From: Sulfitobacter sp. SK012 | GTDB lineage: Bacteria; Pseudomonadota; Alphaproteobacteria; Rhodobacterales; Rhodobacteraceae | Length of the DNA: 64,000 bases | Direction of reading: 5' to 3' | Assembly: GCF_003352085.1 (NCBI RefSeq) | Contig: NZ_CP025804.1 | Span: forward strand, 496,001-560,000 | Shown: piece after piece, positions 18,076-26,955 of the stretch | How the letters are laid out: each line of letters starts with the position of its first letter | Numbering within the stretch: position 1 is the first letter of the stretch | The notes under the pieces: generated by a model | Told to the model about the DNA's origin: nothing | Database searches by the model: none | Seen by the model: the letters and a program-made list of their open reading frames with translations, nothing else | Translations under genes and position numbers: made by a program

Positions 18076-19649
18076 GCTTGCTTGAAGTCAAGGATCTGTA
18101 CGTGTCCTTCCGCCAAGATGGCGCGCTTAGCCATGCGGTGAAGGGCGTCAGCTTTGCGGTTGAACGTGGGGAGACAGTCGCGATTGTGGGCGAAAGTGGA
18201 TCGGGTAAATCGGTTTCGGCGTTGAGCACTGTGTCGTTGTTGGGCGATAGTGCCGAGGTTTCAGGATCGGTCACCTTTGACGGCCAGGAAATGATCGGTG
18301 CCTCACCTGAGCTGCTGCGCAAAGTGCGCGGCAATGACATCAGCTTCATTTTCCAAGAGCCGATGACCTCGCTGAACCCGCTGCACACAATCGACAAACA
18401 GCTGGCGGAATCGCTAGCGCTTCATCAAGGGCTAACAGGGGACGCGGCGCGCACGCGTATTCTGGAACTGTTGGAAAAGGTCGGGATCAACGACGCCGAA
18501 AGCCGTTTGGGTGCGTACCCGCACCAGCTGTCGGGAGGGCAACGCCAGCGTGTCATGATCGCCATGGCCTTGGCCAACAAGCCGGGCATTTTGATCGCAG
18601 ATGAGCCCACGACCGCGCTGGACGTGACCATTCAAGCGCAAATCCTTGATCTGCTGAAAGACCTCAAGGACAGCGAAGGCATGGGCCTTTTGTTCATCAC
18701 CCATGACTTGGGCATCGTGCGCCGCATCGCCGACCGGGTTTGCGTTATGCAAAACGGCGAGATCGTGGAGCAGGGAACCGCAGCTGAACTCTTTGCCAAC
18801 CCGCAGCACCCTTATACGATTAAACTCCTAAGTGCGGAGCCGTCTGGCCGCCCTGATCCCGTGCCTGAGGGCGCGGAACTGATTGCGGAAACGGAGAATC
18901 TGAAAGTCTGGTTCCCGATCCAAGCGGGGCTTTTGCGCCGTACCGTTGGCCACGTAAAAGCTGTCAATGATGCGAGCCTGACCGTGCATGCTGGCGAAAC
19001 CGTCGGCATCGTTGGTGAAAGTGGGTCGGGCAAGACGACACTGGCGCTGGCGATCATGCGCTTGATCGCGTCAGAGGGGCGCGTGGTGGTGCTTGGCCGT
19101 GATATCCACGCGCAATCCACGCGCGAGCTGCGGCGTCTGCGCAAAGACATGCAAATCGTGTTTCAGGATCCTTTCGGAAGCTTAAGTCCACGGATGACCT
19201 GCATGCAGATCATATCCGAGGGCCTCGCCATCCACAAAGTGGATGAAGGCCGCGATGTACGGGAATTGGTCCAAGAAGTGATGGTCGAAGTGGGCCTCGA
19301 TCCTGAGACTATGGACCGTTATCCGCATGAATTCTCGGGTGGGCAACGCCAACGTATCGCCATTGCGCGTGCGATGGTCCTGCGTCCGCGCCTGTTGGTG
19401 TTGGACGAACCGACGTCTGCGCTTGATATGACAGTGCAAGTCCAGATCGTGGATCTGTTGCGGAATTTACAAGTTAAGTATGGGCTGGCCTATTTGTTTA
19501 TCAGCCACGATTTGAAGGTCATCCGCGCGATGTCTCACAAAGTTATGGTCATGAAGCGCGGTGATGTCGTGGAATATGGTCCTGCCGACACCCTTTATGA
19601 AAACCCTCAATCTGACTATACACGGACGCTGCTTCAAGCTGCCACGTGA
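18072..19649 (+). CDS. yejF: Peptide ABC transporter ATP-binding protein YejF (two fused ATPase domains)
   Basis: This 525-residue protein holds two ABC ATPase domains. The first has Walker [11 protein letters not shown] near residue 43 and signature LSGGQRQRV; the second has Walker [12 protein letters not shown] near residue 318, Walker [14 protein letters not shown] and signature FSGGQRQRI. Each carries the oligopeptide-specific C-terminal extension (NPQHPYT and NPQSDYT). It powers YejABE peptide uptake from the cytoplasmic side. The GTG start at 18072 overlaps the yejE TGA. A stem-loop follows the stop codon. Confidence 0.94.
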   Translation: MSLLEVKDLYVSFRQDGALSHAVKGVSFAVERGETVAIVGESGSGKSVSALSTVSLLGDSAEVSGSVTFDGQEMIGASPELLRKVRGNDISFIFQEPMTSLNPLHTIDKQLAESLALHQGLTGDAARTRILELLEKVGINDAESRLGAYPHQLSGGQRQRVMIAMALANKPGILIADEPTTALDVTIQAQILDLLKDLKDSEGMGLLFITHDLGIVRRIADRVCVMQNGEIVEQGTAAELFANPQHPYTIKLLSAEPSGRPDPVPEGAELIAETENLKVWFPIQAGLLRRTVGHVKAVNDASLTVHAGETVGIVGESGSGKTTLALAIMRLIASEGRVVVLGRDIHAQSTRELRRLRKDMQIVFQDPFGSLSPRMTCMQIISEGLAIHKVDEGRDVRELVQEVMVEVGLDPETMDRYPHEFSGGQRQRIAIARAMVLRPRLLVLDEPTSALDMTVQVQIVDLLRNLQVKYGLAYLFISHDLKVIRAMSHKVMVMKRGDVVEYGPADTLYENPQSDYTRTLLQAAT

Positions 19650-19654
19650 GATTA

Positions 19655-19681
19655 CAGAAGCCCTCTGCGCTAGGGCTTCTG
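19655..19681 (+). terminator. Stem-loop after yejF, probable terminator
   Basis: CAGAAGCCCT and AGGGCTTCTG form a perfect 10-bp stem around a 7-nt loop, beginning 6 bp after the yejF stop. A TTTT run comes only about 10 bp later, so it may act as a transcript-end stabiliser as much as an intrinsic terminator. Confidence 0.65.
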
Positions 19682-19743
19682 CTGGAGGCGTTTTAGCGGT
19701 GTGACCAAGGCTGCAGGCCACGAACCAGCCCCAGATGTTATCG

Positions 19744-19890
19744 TCACAGCTTTTTTAGATCCACGTAACGCGTCTTGCGGCGTGGGAACCAGCGGCGACG
19801 TTTTTGGTCGGCTACTGATGGGACTTCTTGCAGCTGCATCAAATCTGTACGCGTGGCAGTCATGAAAGTTTTTGCGTATATGTTCATCAT
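19744..19890 (-). CDS. Small basic protein, 48 residues, unknown function
   Basis: This short gene encodes MMNIYAKTFMTATRTDLMQ at its start and a strongly basic, aromatic C-terminal half with the patch KRRRWFPRRKTRYVDLKKL. I do not recognise a family. Support for a real gene is the AGGAGAG Shine-Dalgarno 6-7 bp before the ATG pair at 19885-19890 and its position 90 bp divergent from a LysR gene, across an intergenic region with a LysR-type palindrome. The basic tail could contact nucleic acid or membrane lipid; that is speculation. It converges with yejF but is separated by the stem-loop at 19655-19681. Confidence 0.6.
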   Translation of the reverse strand: MMNIYAKTFMTATRTDLMQLQEVPSVADQKRRRWFPRRKTRYVDLKKL

Positions 19891-19946
19891 GGTTTCTCTC
19901 CTATTCTTGCACTTATACTTGATCAACTTTGAAAAATTTGCGAGTC

Positions 19947-19961
19947 ATTGATAAATTCAAT
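19947..19961. promoter_or_regulatory. Candidate LysR-type operator (T-N11-A palindrome)
   Basis: ATTGATAAATTCAAT is an inverted repeat (ATTGA/TCAAT) that contains the T-N11-A arrangement typical of LysR-type regulator boxes. It lies 20 bp upstream of the LysR gene and about 57 bp from the divergent 48-residue gene, where an autoregulatory site would be expected. Confidence 0.5.
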
Positions 19962-19980
19962 GTGTAAGCTGGGGTAACAT

Positions 19981-20874
19981 ATGGATTGGAAGGAACTGCC
20001 GCCACTGTCTGCATTGCGCAGCTTTGCAGCATTTGCGGAAAACGGAAGCGTCATAGCTGCAGGAGATGCTTTGGGGGTGAGCCATGCCGCGATCAGCCAG
20101 CAATTGCGCGCGCTTGAGGGGCATATGGGCGTGCCACTTTTGGATCGCAGCGGGCGAGCCCTGCGCATAACTCCAGAGGGGGAAGTGTTGGCGCGGGCGC
20201 TAAAAACTGGTTTTGGCGGGGTGGCTGATGCGGTTGCTGAACTGACCGGTGCCCGCGATGCCAGACCTTTGCATGTGTCCGTTACGCCGACCTTTGCGGC
20301 AAGTTGGTTGATGCCGCGTCTTGCTGGGTTTCGTCACGCACACCCTGAAATCGACCTGATGATTGACCCTACCCCTGAGGTGGTGACGCTTGGTCCAGAC
20401 GGCATTGACGTGGCTTTGCGCAATGGGGAGGGGCCATGGCCGGGGTTGGAGACTGAGTTGCTACTATCGTCAACGCTTGTTGTGGTGGGTGCTCCGTCCT
20501 TGGTGGGAGACGGACCGGTCCCGCCCGTTGAAGCGTTAGCTCAGTTGCCTTGGCTCGACGAATTTGGTCGCTCAGAAAGCAGCATGTGGCTTCAGCAATA
20601 TGGGTTTGCCCGGAGCGCTCGGGGGTTGGCGCAGGTTCCTGGCAATCTGATGTTGGATGGTGCTCGCGATGGGCAAGGGCTGGCCGTCACGGTGAGGATG
20701 TTTGTTGAGCGTGATATCGCAGCAGGACGGTTGCGTGTTCTGCATGAAGCCGCCCAAGGCGGCACGGGATACCACATTGTCACGAGGGCGGGCGTTATGC
20801 GCCCACCGCTCAAAGCGTTTGTCAGCTGGTTGCGCTGCGAAGCAGCTGCGTCAATGAAGGCAGTTGACGTCTAG
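19981..20874 (+). CDS. LysR family transcriptional regulator (GcvA-like)
   Basis: This 297-residue regulator has an N-terminal winged HTH whose pattern LPPLSALRSFAAFAENGSV followed by AISQQLRALEGHMGVPLLDR places it in the GcvA/AmpR-like subgroup. A periplasmic-binding-like effector domain follows (LHVSVTPTFAASWLMPRLAGF). The likely divergent target is the 48-residue gene at 19744-19890. The effector is unknown. Its TAG overlaps the end of the convergent D,D-carboxypeptidase gene by 4 bp. Confidence 0.88.
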   Translation: MDWKELPPLSALRSFAAFAENGSVIAAGDALGVSHAAISQQLRALEGHMGVPLLDRSGRALRITPEGEVLARALKTGFGGVADAVAELTGARDARPLHVSVTPTFAASWLMPRLAGFRHAHPEIDLMIDPTPEVVTLGPDGIDVALRNGEGPWPGLETELLLSSTLVVVGAPSLVGDGPVPPVEALAQLPWLDEFGRSESSMWLQQYGFARSARGLAQVPGNLMLDGARDGQGLAVTVRMFVERDIAAGRLRVLHEAAQGGTGYHIVTRAGVMRPPLKAFVSWLRCEAAASMKAVDV

Positions 20875-22373
20875 CCAGGGCCAACCATCAAACAGCTCAC
20901 GTTACGTGCCTGAAGTCTGCGGCACGCAAGGTCAGCGGTTTCACGGGTCATCCCGAGGAAGTTGGCCTCGAAGCCACGAGGGCGCTGCACAACTTTGCGC
21001 AGGCTGCCATCCAGTGTCGCCATTTCTGCCAAGGCCGTTTTGATCAGCACGCTCTCAGCCTCGTGGCGGGTGCCGTAATTGCCGATGTTGACCCCCCAAT
21101 GCCGCCCGCCAGAGGTAGATAGGCGCGTGACAACTTCTTGCTTTGGCGGAGCCTTGGATGCATTTGCCTTGGTGCCGGTTACGACCAAACCTTTCGGGCG
21201 CATCGCCGGCCGGCGAGAGGCTGACGCCAATACAACATTTGCCTGCGGTGCTTGGGTTTTGGTGGTTTCCGCAATCGGGGCCCGTTTTGCTTCGGCTTGG
21301 GCTTCAATGAGGGCCGCGTTGATGTCTGCGGTCAAGATCGTGCTCGTTGCGTTTGGCTGTTCTGCGGTGGCCACGACGACCTCAACTTGGTTGCCGGGGC
21401 GGACCTTTGGCCGTTTGGACGTTTTGACTGCGCCAACCAAACGGATGGTCTTGCCTTTGCCACTAGCCGTCGCTGCGGTGGTGGACTGAGAAGGTGTATC
21501 GGCAATGCTTGCAAGGTTTGGCACCCTGGTCTTGCGGATTGGTGCGCGGCTGGGTGAGCGGCGGAAACCCATATCTAGCAGCTCGGCCACGCGGGCATTT
21601 CGCTGTGCCGTTGATTTGCCGCCAAAGACAGTAGCGATCACGCGTTCGTCGCCACGCTGCGCCGATGCAACAAGGTTAAACCCAGCGGCACGGGTGTAGC
21701 CCGTCTTGATCCCGTCGGCACCCTTGTAAGCGGCCAGTAGGCGGCGGTTGGTGTTGTTGACTTTGCGAACGCCAGCATCCGTCGAGGTGCGCGAGAACAG
21801 GTTATAGTACTGCGGATAGTCATAGAGCACGTGCCGGCCTAGCGTGGTCATATCGCGGGCGCTGGACATATGTCCGCTTTCGGTCAGGCCGTGGGCGTTC
21901 TTGAACGTGGTGCGGGTCATCCCTAGTGCTTTGGCGGTTCGGTTCATGCGGCGGGCAAATTTTGCCTCTGATCCAGAGAGCGCTTCACCGATGGCTGTGG
22001 CCGCGTCATTGGCTGATTTCACCGATGCTGCGCGGATAAGGTAGCGAAAGGAGATCGTTTGACCCGACCTTAGACCCAGCTTTGAGGGAGGCTCGGAGGC
22101 GGCGTGGGACGAAATCTTGACCTTGGTGTCGAGTGAAATCTCGCCACGCTCAATCGCTTCAAAGGCGATGTAGAGGGTCATCATTTTGGTAAGGGAGGCC
22201 GGATGCAGTCGGGTGTCGGCATTGCGTGAATGCAGCACCTCGCCAGTCCGAGCATCAATGACAAGCGCCGCATAGGGAGCAGCTCTGGCACTCAAAGGAA
22301 CCAGAACGAGAATCCACAATGCCGCAAGAATAATTAGCCCGAAACGGGCCGGCTGAACGCGCCGCGCCTTCAT
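20871..22373 (-). CDS. D-alanyl-D-alanine carboxypeptidase with C-terminal SPOR domain
   Basis: This 500-residue penicillin-binding protein of peptidase family S11 has a signal anchor (FGLIILAALWILVLVPLSARAA). The active-site motif SLTK is at about residues 60-63, SAN of the SxN motif near 118, and KTGYT near 222. A Pro/Thr/Lys-rich linker of about 150 residues leads to a SPOR-like C-terminal domain (HWGVNIGNYGTRHEAESVL to LACRRLQARNVSC). It trims the terminal D-Ala of peptidoglycan in the periplasm, and the SPOR module suggests targeting to denuded glycan at the division site. The SPOR fusion is common in Rhodobacteraceae. Confidence 0.9.
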   Translation of the reverse strand: MKARRVQPARFGLIILAALWILVLVPLSARAAPYAALVIDARTGEVLHSRNADTRLHPASLTKMMTLYIAFEAIERGEISLDTKVKISSHAASEPPSKLGLRSGQTISFRYLIRAASVKSANDAATAIGEALSGSEAKFARRMNRTAKALGMTRTTFKNAHGLTESGHMSSARDMTTLGRHVLYDYPQYYNLFSRTSTDAGVRKVNNTNRRLLAAYKGADGIKTGYTRAAGFNLVASAQRGDERVIATVFGGKSTAQRNARVAELLDMGFRRSPSRAPIRKTRVPNLASIADTPSQSTTAATASGKGKTIRLVGAVKTSKRPKVRPGNQVEVVVATAEQPNATSTILTADINAALIEAQAEAKRAPIAETTKTQAPQANVVLASASRRPAMRPKGLVVTGTKANASKAPPKQEVVTRLSTSGGRHWGVNIGNYGTRHEAESVLIKTALAEMATLDGSLRKVVQRPRGFEANFLGMTRETADLACRRLQARNVSCLMVGPG

Positions 22374-22483
22374 AATAACTGCCTTTTTTCTGCCTCAGAC
22401 CGCCGATTATTCGACTGGCCATATTTTTATTACCCAGAATCTAGCACAGGTCGGATTTTCGATAAACCCACTGAATATGAGGA

Positions 22484-22506
22484 AACAACGAAAGTTTGGC
22501 GTTGTT
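22484..22506. repeat. Inverted repeat upstream of the D,D-carboxypeptidase gene
   Basis: AACAACG and CGTTGTT form perfect 7-bp arms around a 9-bp centre, about 110 bp upstream of the carboxypeptidase start and 107 bp past the HAD stop. It could be an operator. The rest of the 22374-22613 gap has no gene. Confidence 0.4.
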
Positions 22507-22613
22507 GCATTCCATATTTAGCGCATGTTTGGAGGGAGCCTACCAGCTAGGGTAATGTGTCAGGAATGTGGCAGGACTTGGGCGCTATTGCCCTGTTTGA
22601 GAGCGAGGGTGAT

Positions 22614-23312
22614 TCAAGTTAAATTCGCCACCAGCGCAGGTAAGGCGGACAGATCTGCAATCTCGTGAAATCCAGGGTGATCGGGGGCTTCTGCATGTTC
22701 AATAGCCCAAGCTAACCCGTGTGGTACGAACACGCCCAAGCCGCCTGCGGCGATCATTGGGAGCACATCGGAAGCCATGGAATTGCCGACCATCAACCCC
22801 TGCGCCGCACCGTCGCCGTGTTGGTCATAGATCCGTATGTAGGTTTCTGACGTTTTGGCAGAGACGATTTCGACCGCATCAAACGCATCGCCAAGGCCCG
22901 ATTGCGCCAGCTTGCGTTCTTGGTCCAGCAGATCGCCCTTGGTGATCAGGACAACTTTGTAGGTGCCGCTTAGGGCCGCAACCGTTTCCGCAGCATGAGG
23001 CAGCAAGTCAATCGGGTGACTTAGCATTTCGCGCCCAGCTTCCAACAGCTCGGCGATCACACTACCAGGCAGGCGGCCATCCGTTACCTCGATTGCGGTT
23101 TCAATCATCGATAGGGTAAAGCCTTTGATGCCAAAGCCATAATGTGGTAGGTTTCGCTGCTCTGCAGCCAGCAATCGGTCCATTAGGGTGTCGGCATCTG
23201 TATGGTCGGCCAATAGGTCGGCAAAACGATCCTGAGTAAGCGCAAAGAAGCGTTCATTGTGCCAAAGCGTGTCGTCGGCATCAAAGCCAATGGTGGTTAA
23301 CTGGCGGGACAT
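22614..23312 (-). CDS. HAD family hydrolase
   Basis: This 232-residue haloacid dehalogenase-superfamily phosphatase has motif I as [13 protein letters not shown] (DxD nucleophile), motif II as VVLITKG (the Thr), motif III Lys in VSAKTSETY, and motif IV around [16 protein letters not shown]. The cap is an inserted helical C1 type. It probably hydrolyses a small phosphorylated metabolite in the cytoplasm; the substrate cannot be told from sequence. ATG 23312 fits the canonical N-terminus; the longer frame to 23492 would overlap clpS. It is divergent from clpS. Confidence 0.85.
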   Translation of the reverse strand: MSRQLTTIGFDADDTLWHNERFFALTQDRFADLLADHTDADTLMDRLLAAEQRNLPHYGFGIKGFTLSMIETAIEVTDGRLPGSVIAELLEAGREMLSHPIDLLPHAAETVAALSGTYKVVLITKGDLLDQERKLAQSGLGDAFDAVEIVSAKTSETYIRIYDQHGDGAAQGLMVGNSMASDVLPMIAAGGLGVFVPHGLAWAIEHAEAPDHPGFHEIADLSALPALVANLT

Positions 23313-23398
23313 CTGGAACGGGCCTCTTTCAAAAATGCTGGCCCACGTTATATAGACGCTTGCGCGACTCATATAAAACCTCACTTTTCGGAGCAGCA

Positions 23399-23740
23399 AT
23401 GCACCACGAACCACATATGATGGCTGACAAGTATGATGACGACGTTGACACGTCGATTCTGACAATGACCAAGCCCAAGACAAAGCGGCCACCTCTTTAT
23501 AAGGTGATGCTGCTGAATGATGACTTCACGCCAATGGAGTTTGTCGTTCACGTGTTGGAGCGTTTCTTCGGTCTCAACCACGCGCAAGCGTTTGAAATTA
23601 TGTTGGTTGTGCATAAAAAGGGGTTGGCTGTTGTCGGTGTCTTTAGCCACGAGATTGCCGAGACCAAGGTGACTCAGGTCATGGATTTCGCGCGCCGTCA
23701 TCAGCACCCGCTGCAATGCACTATGGAAAAAGAAGAATAA
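23399..23740 (+). CDS. clpS: ATP-dependent Clp protease adaptor ClpS
   Basis: This 113-residue protein has the ClpS core. [22 protein letters not shown] supplies the N-end-rule pocket residues, followed by [23 protein letters not shown] and [12 protein letters not shown]. ClpS binds ClpA and delivers substrates with bulky N-terminal residues to ClpAP. The ATG at 23399 follows GGAG with a 5-bp spacer; an upstream in-frame start at 23360 has no visible site. It is followed 3 bp later by the methyltransferase gene, so the two are probably co-transcribed. Confidence 0.95.
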   Translation: MHHEPHMMADKYDDDVDTSILTMTKPKTKRPPLYKVMLLNDDFTPMEFVVHVLERFFGLNHAQAFEIMLVVHKKGLAVVGVFSHEIAETKVTQVMDFARRHQHPLQCTMEKEE

Positions 23741-23743
23741 CGC

Positions 23744-24736
23744 ATGCTGGATGCGCGCCTGCCGCTGGCCCTTGATGGAGGCGGCCTAGAGTGGCCTGAA
23801 GAGGGCAAGATCGCGGTATTTCAGCCGCCCCGTGACGCAGACCTTGATGGAATACCGCAAGATCGCGCGCAAATTATCGAAGGTTTCAAACCCGACCATG
23901 ACGGATGGGTTGCGCGTGGCTATGACGTGGCCACCTCCGCCCAAGGACGGTATGCGGCTGCGTTGGTTAGTCTGCCTCGTGCAAAGGCCGAGGCCCGGGC
24001 CCTGATCGCCGAAGCATGTTCTGTCAGTGATGGGCCCGTGGTGATCGACGGTCAGAAAACGGACGGTGCTGACAGTCTGTTGCGAGAAATGCGTACACGG
24101 GTCACAGTGTATGGGCCCATTTCTAAGGGACACGGCAAGATGTTCTGGATCTCGGCACCTGCCGCGGATTGCTTTGCCGATTGGGCTCAAGGGCCTTCCC
24201 AGACCGAAGGCGGATTTTGGACGGCACCGGGGGTGTTTTCCGCAGACGGTGTTGATCTGGCCTCAGCGCTGCTGATCGAGGCTTTGCCGGAGAAGCTGGG
24301 ACCAGAAGTTGTCGATTTGGGGGCCGGTTGGGGATACCTTGCCGCTCACATTCTGACCCGGCCGGAAATCAAAGCCGTACATCTGGTTGAGGCGAGCCAC
24401 ATCGCGCTGGAATGTGCACGCCATAATGTGACGGACGACCGCGCGGAATTTCATTGGGCAGATGCTACCGCCTGGAAGCCAGCGCGCAGCGTCAATTGCG
24501 TTGTGATGAACCCCCCATTTCACACCGGTCGCGCCGCAGAGCCGCAGATTGGTCAGGCCTTTGTGGCCGCCGCGGCCCAGATTTTGTCATCGCATGGCGA
24601 TCTGTGGATGGTGGCGAACCGCCATTTGCCCTATGAAACAGAGCTCAAGGCCCGGTTTTTAAAGGTCGAAGAAATTGGTGGCGACGCGCGGTTCAAGCTG
24701 TTTCACGCATCCCGCCCAACGGCCAAGCGGCGCTAA
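23744..24736 (+). CDS. Class I SAM-dependent methyltransferase, RsmC-like (16S rRNA m2G)
   Basis: This 330-residue protein looks like RsmC/RlmG. The N-terminal half is a degenerate methyltransferase-like domain, and the C-terminal half carries the SAM-binding VVDLGAGWGYLAAHIL and the catalytic N6/N2-type motif NPPFHTG (near residues 250-256). The following WMVANRHLPYE is the family's usual motif. It likely methylates the exocyclic amine of a guanine in 16S rRNA (m2G1207 in E. coli). It begins 4 bp after clpS and ends 15 bp before the SDR gene. Confidence 0.85.
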   Translation: MLDARLPLALDGGGLEWPEEGKIAVFQPPRDADLDGIPQDRAQIIEGFKPDHDGWVARGYDVATSAQGRYAAALVSLPRAKAEARALIAEACSVSDGPVVIDGQKTDGADSLLREMRTRVTVYGPISKGHGKMFWISAPAADCFADWAQGPSQTEGGFWTAPGVFSADGVDLASALLIEALPEKLGPEVVDLGAGWGYLAAHILTRPEIKAVHLVEASHIALECARHNVTDDRAEFHWADATAWKPARSVNCVVMNPPFHTGRAAEPQIGQAFVAAAAQILSSHGDLWMVANRHLPYETELKARFLKVEEIGGDARFKLFHASRPTAKRR

Positions 24737-24751
24737 CGCAAGGAGAGGCGA

Positions 24752-25552
24752 ATGTCATTTTCCATCAGTGGTAAGACAGTGATCGTTACAGGGGCTGCCA
24801 ACGGTATCGGCCTTTCGATTGCACGACTTTTTGCCGACCAAGGTGCCAATGTTATGTGCGCCGATATGGATGAAAAGAAGCTGATCGCGGAACTCGGAAA
24901 ACCAACAGACGAAGGTAATATCCGGTTTTTTGCGGGTGACTTGCGGCAGCGTTTGACGATCGCCAACCTTATATCGGCTACGATCGATGCATTTGAACAA
25001 GTTGATGTGCTCGTCAATGCCTCAAGGCAGGTGATGCTGACAGATGCGTTGGACGTCGATGACACCTCAGTCGGGGTCCTGTTGGAGCAAAACCTGATGA
25101 CTGCGCTGCATCTGTCACAGCAGGTTGCGCGGCGCATGATCAAACAGGCCGAAGACCAGCCTGAGGGGCAAGTCGGCTCGATCATCAACTTAAGTTCTGT
25201 CGCGTCGCGCCAGACTCGGCCAGAGTTGATGGGATATTCCATTGCGGCCGCTGCGTTGGAGCAGATGACGCGGTCTATGGCGTTGACGCTGGCCCCGCAC
25301 CGGATCCGGGTGAATGCGGTGGCATTTGGATCGGTCATGAGCGCGTCTTTGATGGCTTCTGTCGCCGAAAACCGTGAATGGCGCGATGACATTCGCAAAC
25401 ATACGCCGCTGGGCCGTATCGCGGCACCGTCCGAATTGGCCGAAGTGGTGCAATTTTTGGCGGCTGACAGTTCCGCTTTCGTGACGGGTGAAGTGATGGT
25501 GGTTGATGGCGGTCGGTCGCTGCTGGATCCTGTATCCGCGCCGGCGCATTGA
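24752..25552 (+). CDS. SDR family protein with altered catalytic residues
   Basis: This 266-residue protein has a Rossmann fold with the cofactor motif TGAANGIGLSIA and an overall classical short-chain dehydrogenase layout. Two hallmark positions are changed. The NNAG motif reads VNASRQ, and the active-site YxxxK reads YSIAA, so the catalytic Lys is replaced by Ala although Ser (NLSSVAS) and Tyr are kept with normal spacing. It may bind NAD(P)(H) without normal oxidoreductase activity, or use a different proton relay. An AGGAGAGG ribosome site precedes it; hemF starts 23 bp downstream, hinting at a link with haem metabolism. Confidence 0.82.
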   Translation: MSFSISGKTVIVTGAANGIGLSIARLFADQGANVMCADMDEKKLIAELGKPTDEGNIRFFAGDLRQRLTIANLISATIDAFEQVDVLVNASRQVMLTDALDVDDTSVGVLLEQNLMTALHLSQQVARRMIKQAEDQPEGQVGSIINLSSVASRQTRPELMGYSIAAAALEQMTRSMALTLAPHRIRVNAVAFGSVMSASLMASVAENREWRDDIRKHTPLGRIAAPSELAEVVQFLAADSSAFVTGEVMVVDGGRSLLDPVSAPAH

Positions 25553-25574
25553 TCAAAATTCGCGGGAGACGGAG

Positions 25575-26465
25575 ATGACACAGACGTTTGACACTGAAAA
25601 GGCCCGCGCGGCTGAATGGTTCTGCGGCTTGCGCGATGATATCGTCGCCGCCTTTGAAGCCTTTGAAGAGGGCCATGATAAGGGTCCGCTTTGTGACCAA
25701 GTGCCCGGTCAATTTGAAATCACTGAAACCACGCGCCGCAGCGATGATGGGTCAGATGCCGGCGGCGGTGTGATGAGCGTCATGCGCGGGGGCCGCGTTT
25801 TCGAAAAGGTCGGCGTTAATACCTCGACCGTCTACGGGACTTTGGGGGCGCGCGCGCAACAGGCGATGGCGGCGCGCGGTGTGCCGGGCATGGAAGACGA
25901 CCCGCGGTTTTGGGCTTCGGGTATTTCGCTGGTCGCGCATATGCAAAACCCGCACGCGCCCGCGGTCCATATGAACACTCGTATGTTTTGGACCCCTGGC
26001 GCGTGGTGGTTTGGCGGTGGTTCGGACCTGAACCCGTGTATCGAATATGATGAAGACACTGCGCATTTTCACGCGACGCAAGCGGAGTACTTGAATCCGC
26101 ATGGTGATGATCTTTACCCCAAGCTCAAAGCTTGGGCGGACGAGTATTTCTATATTCCGCACCGCAATCGGGCGCGAGGTGTCGGCGGCATCTTTATGGA
26201 TGATCGCAATACAGGTGATTGGGAAGCGGACTTTGCGCTGACGCAGGACATCGGCCGTGCGTTCTTGCCAGCCTACGTCCCGCTTGTTGAGAAACGAAAG
26301 CCGCAACCGTGGACCGACGCAGAGAAAGAGACGCAACTGGTCCACCGTGGCCTCTATGCGGAGTATAATCTGGTCTATGATCGGGGCACGAAGTTTGGCC
26401 TTGAGACTGGCCATGACGCCAATGCGGTGCTGATGAGCTTGCCGCCCATGGCCAAGTGGATTTGA
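25575..26465 (+). CDS. hemF: Oxygen-dependent coproporphyrinogen III oxidase
   Basis: This 296-residue protein is HemF. Conserved stretches include GGGVMSVMRGGRVFEKVGVN, the substrate-binding HMNTRMFWT and WWFGGGSDLNP, GGIFMDD, and YAEYNLVYDRGTKFGLETG near the C-terminus. It oxidatively decarboxylates coproporphyrinogen III to protoporphyrinogen IX with O2 in the cytoplasm. The start ATG 25575 follows GGGAGACGGAG; the frame is open upstream to 25503 but overlaps the SDR gene. The aerobic enzyme fits an oxygen-respiring lifestyle. Confidence 0.96.
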   Translation: MTQTFDTEKARAAEWFCGLRDDIVAAFEAFEEGHDKGPLCDQVPGQFEITETTRRSDDGSDAGGGVMSVMRGGRVFEKVGVNTSTVYGTLGARAQQAMAARGVPGMEDDPRFWASGISLVAHMQNPHAPAVHMNTRMFWTPGAWWFGGGSDLNPCIEYDEDTAHFHATQAEYLNPHGDDLYPKLKAWADEYFYIPHRNRARGVGGIFMDDRNTGDWEADFALTQDIGRAFLPAYVPLVEKRKPQPWTDAEKETQLVHRGLYAEYNLVYDRGTKFGLETGHDANAVLMSLPPMAKWI

Positions 26466-26610
26466 TCCAATTTGGCTTCGATTCTAGCCCAACACCGACA
26501 TGACTGGTGGTGGCAGCGTTCTGTATTCGCGGGTGCAGTGCCATATGATGGCTATTGTGAGGATTTGGGCCTTGACGCAAGGCTGGTGCTGGCATAGCCA
26601 TCGCGCCGAT

Positions 26611-26687
<77 letters not shown>

Positions 26688-26955
26688 TCAAACCCCGTGC
26701 CTTAAGTGAATAGTTTCAAGCGATCAGCTCTGATTCTTGGGCGCGCGGGACCTCTCCTAGACGCTGTTTGTAACTTGTATTTGGTGCGTTAGTGCGCCTT
26801 GCGGCTTGTCTTGGCTTTGTGCGTCGGTCAGGATGCTCTCTAGCGGGAGAGTATTTAGCGCGGCTGCTGTGCGACGCTGTAAGCAGTAAAACGAGATCAA
26901 AAAGGGCCTGAGCGACATAATACGCCGCCGATAAGGACCCTAGGGAGAAGATATC

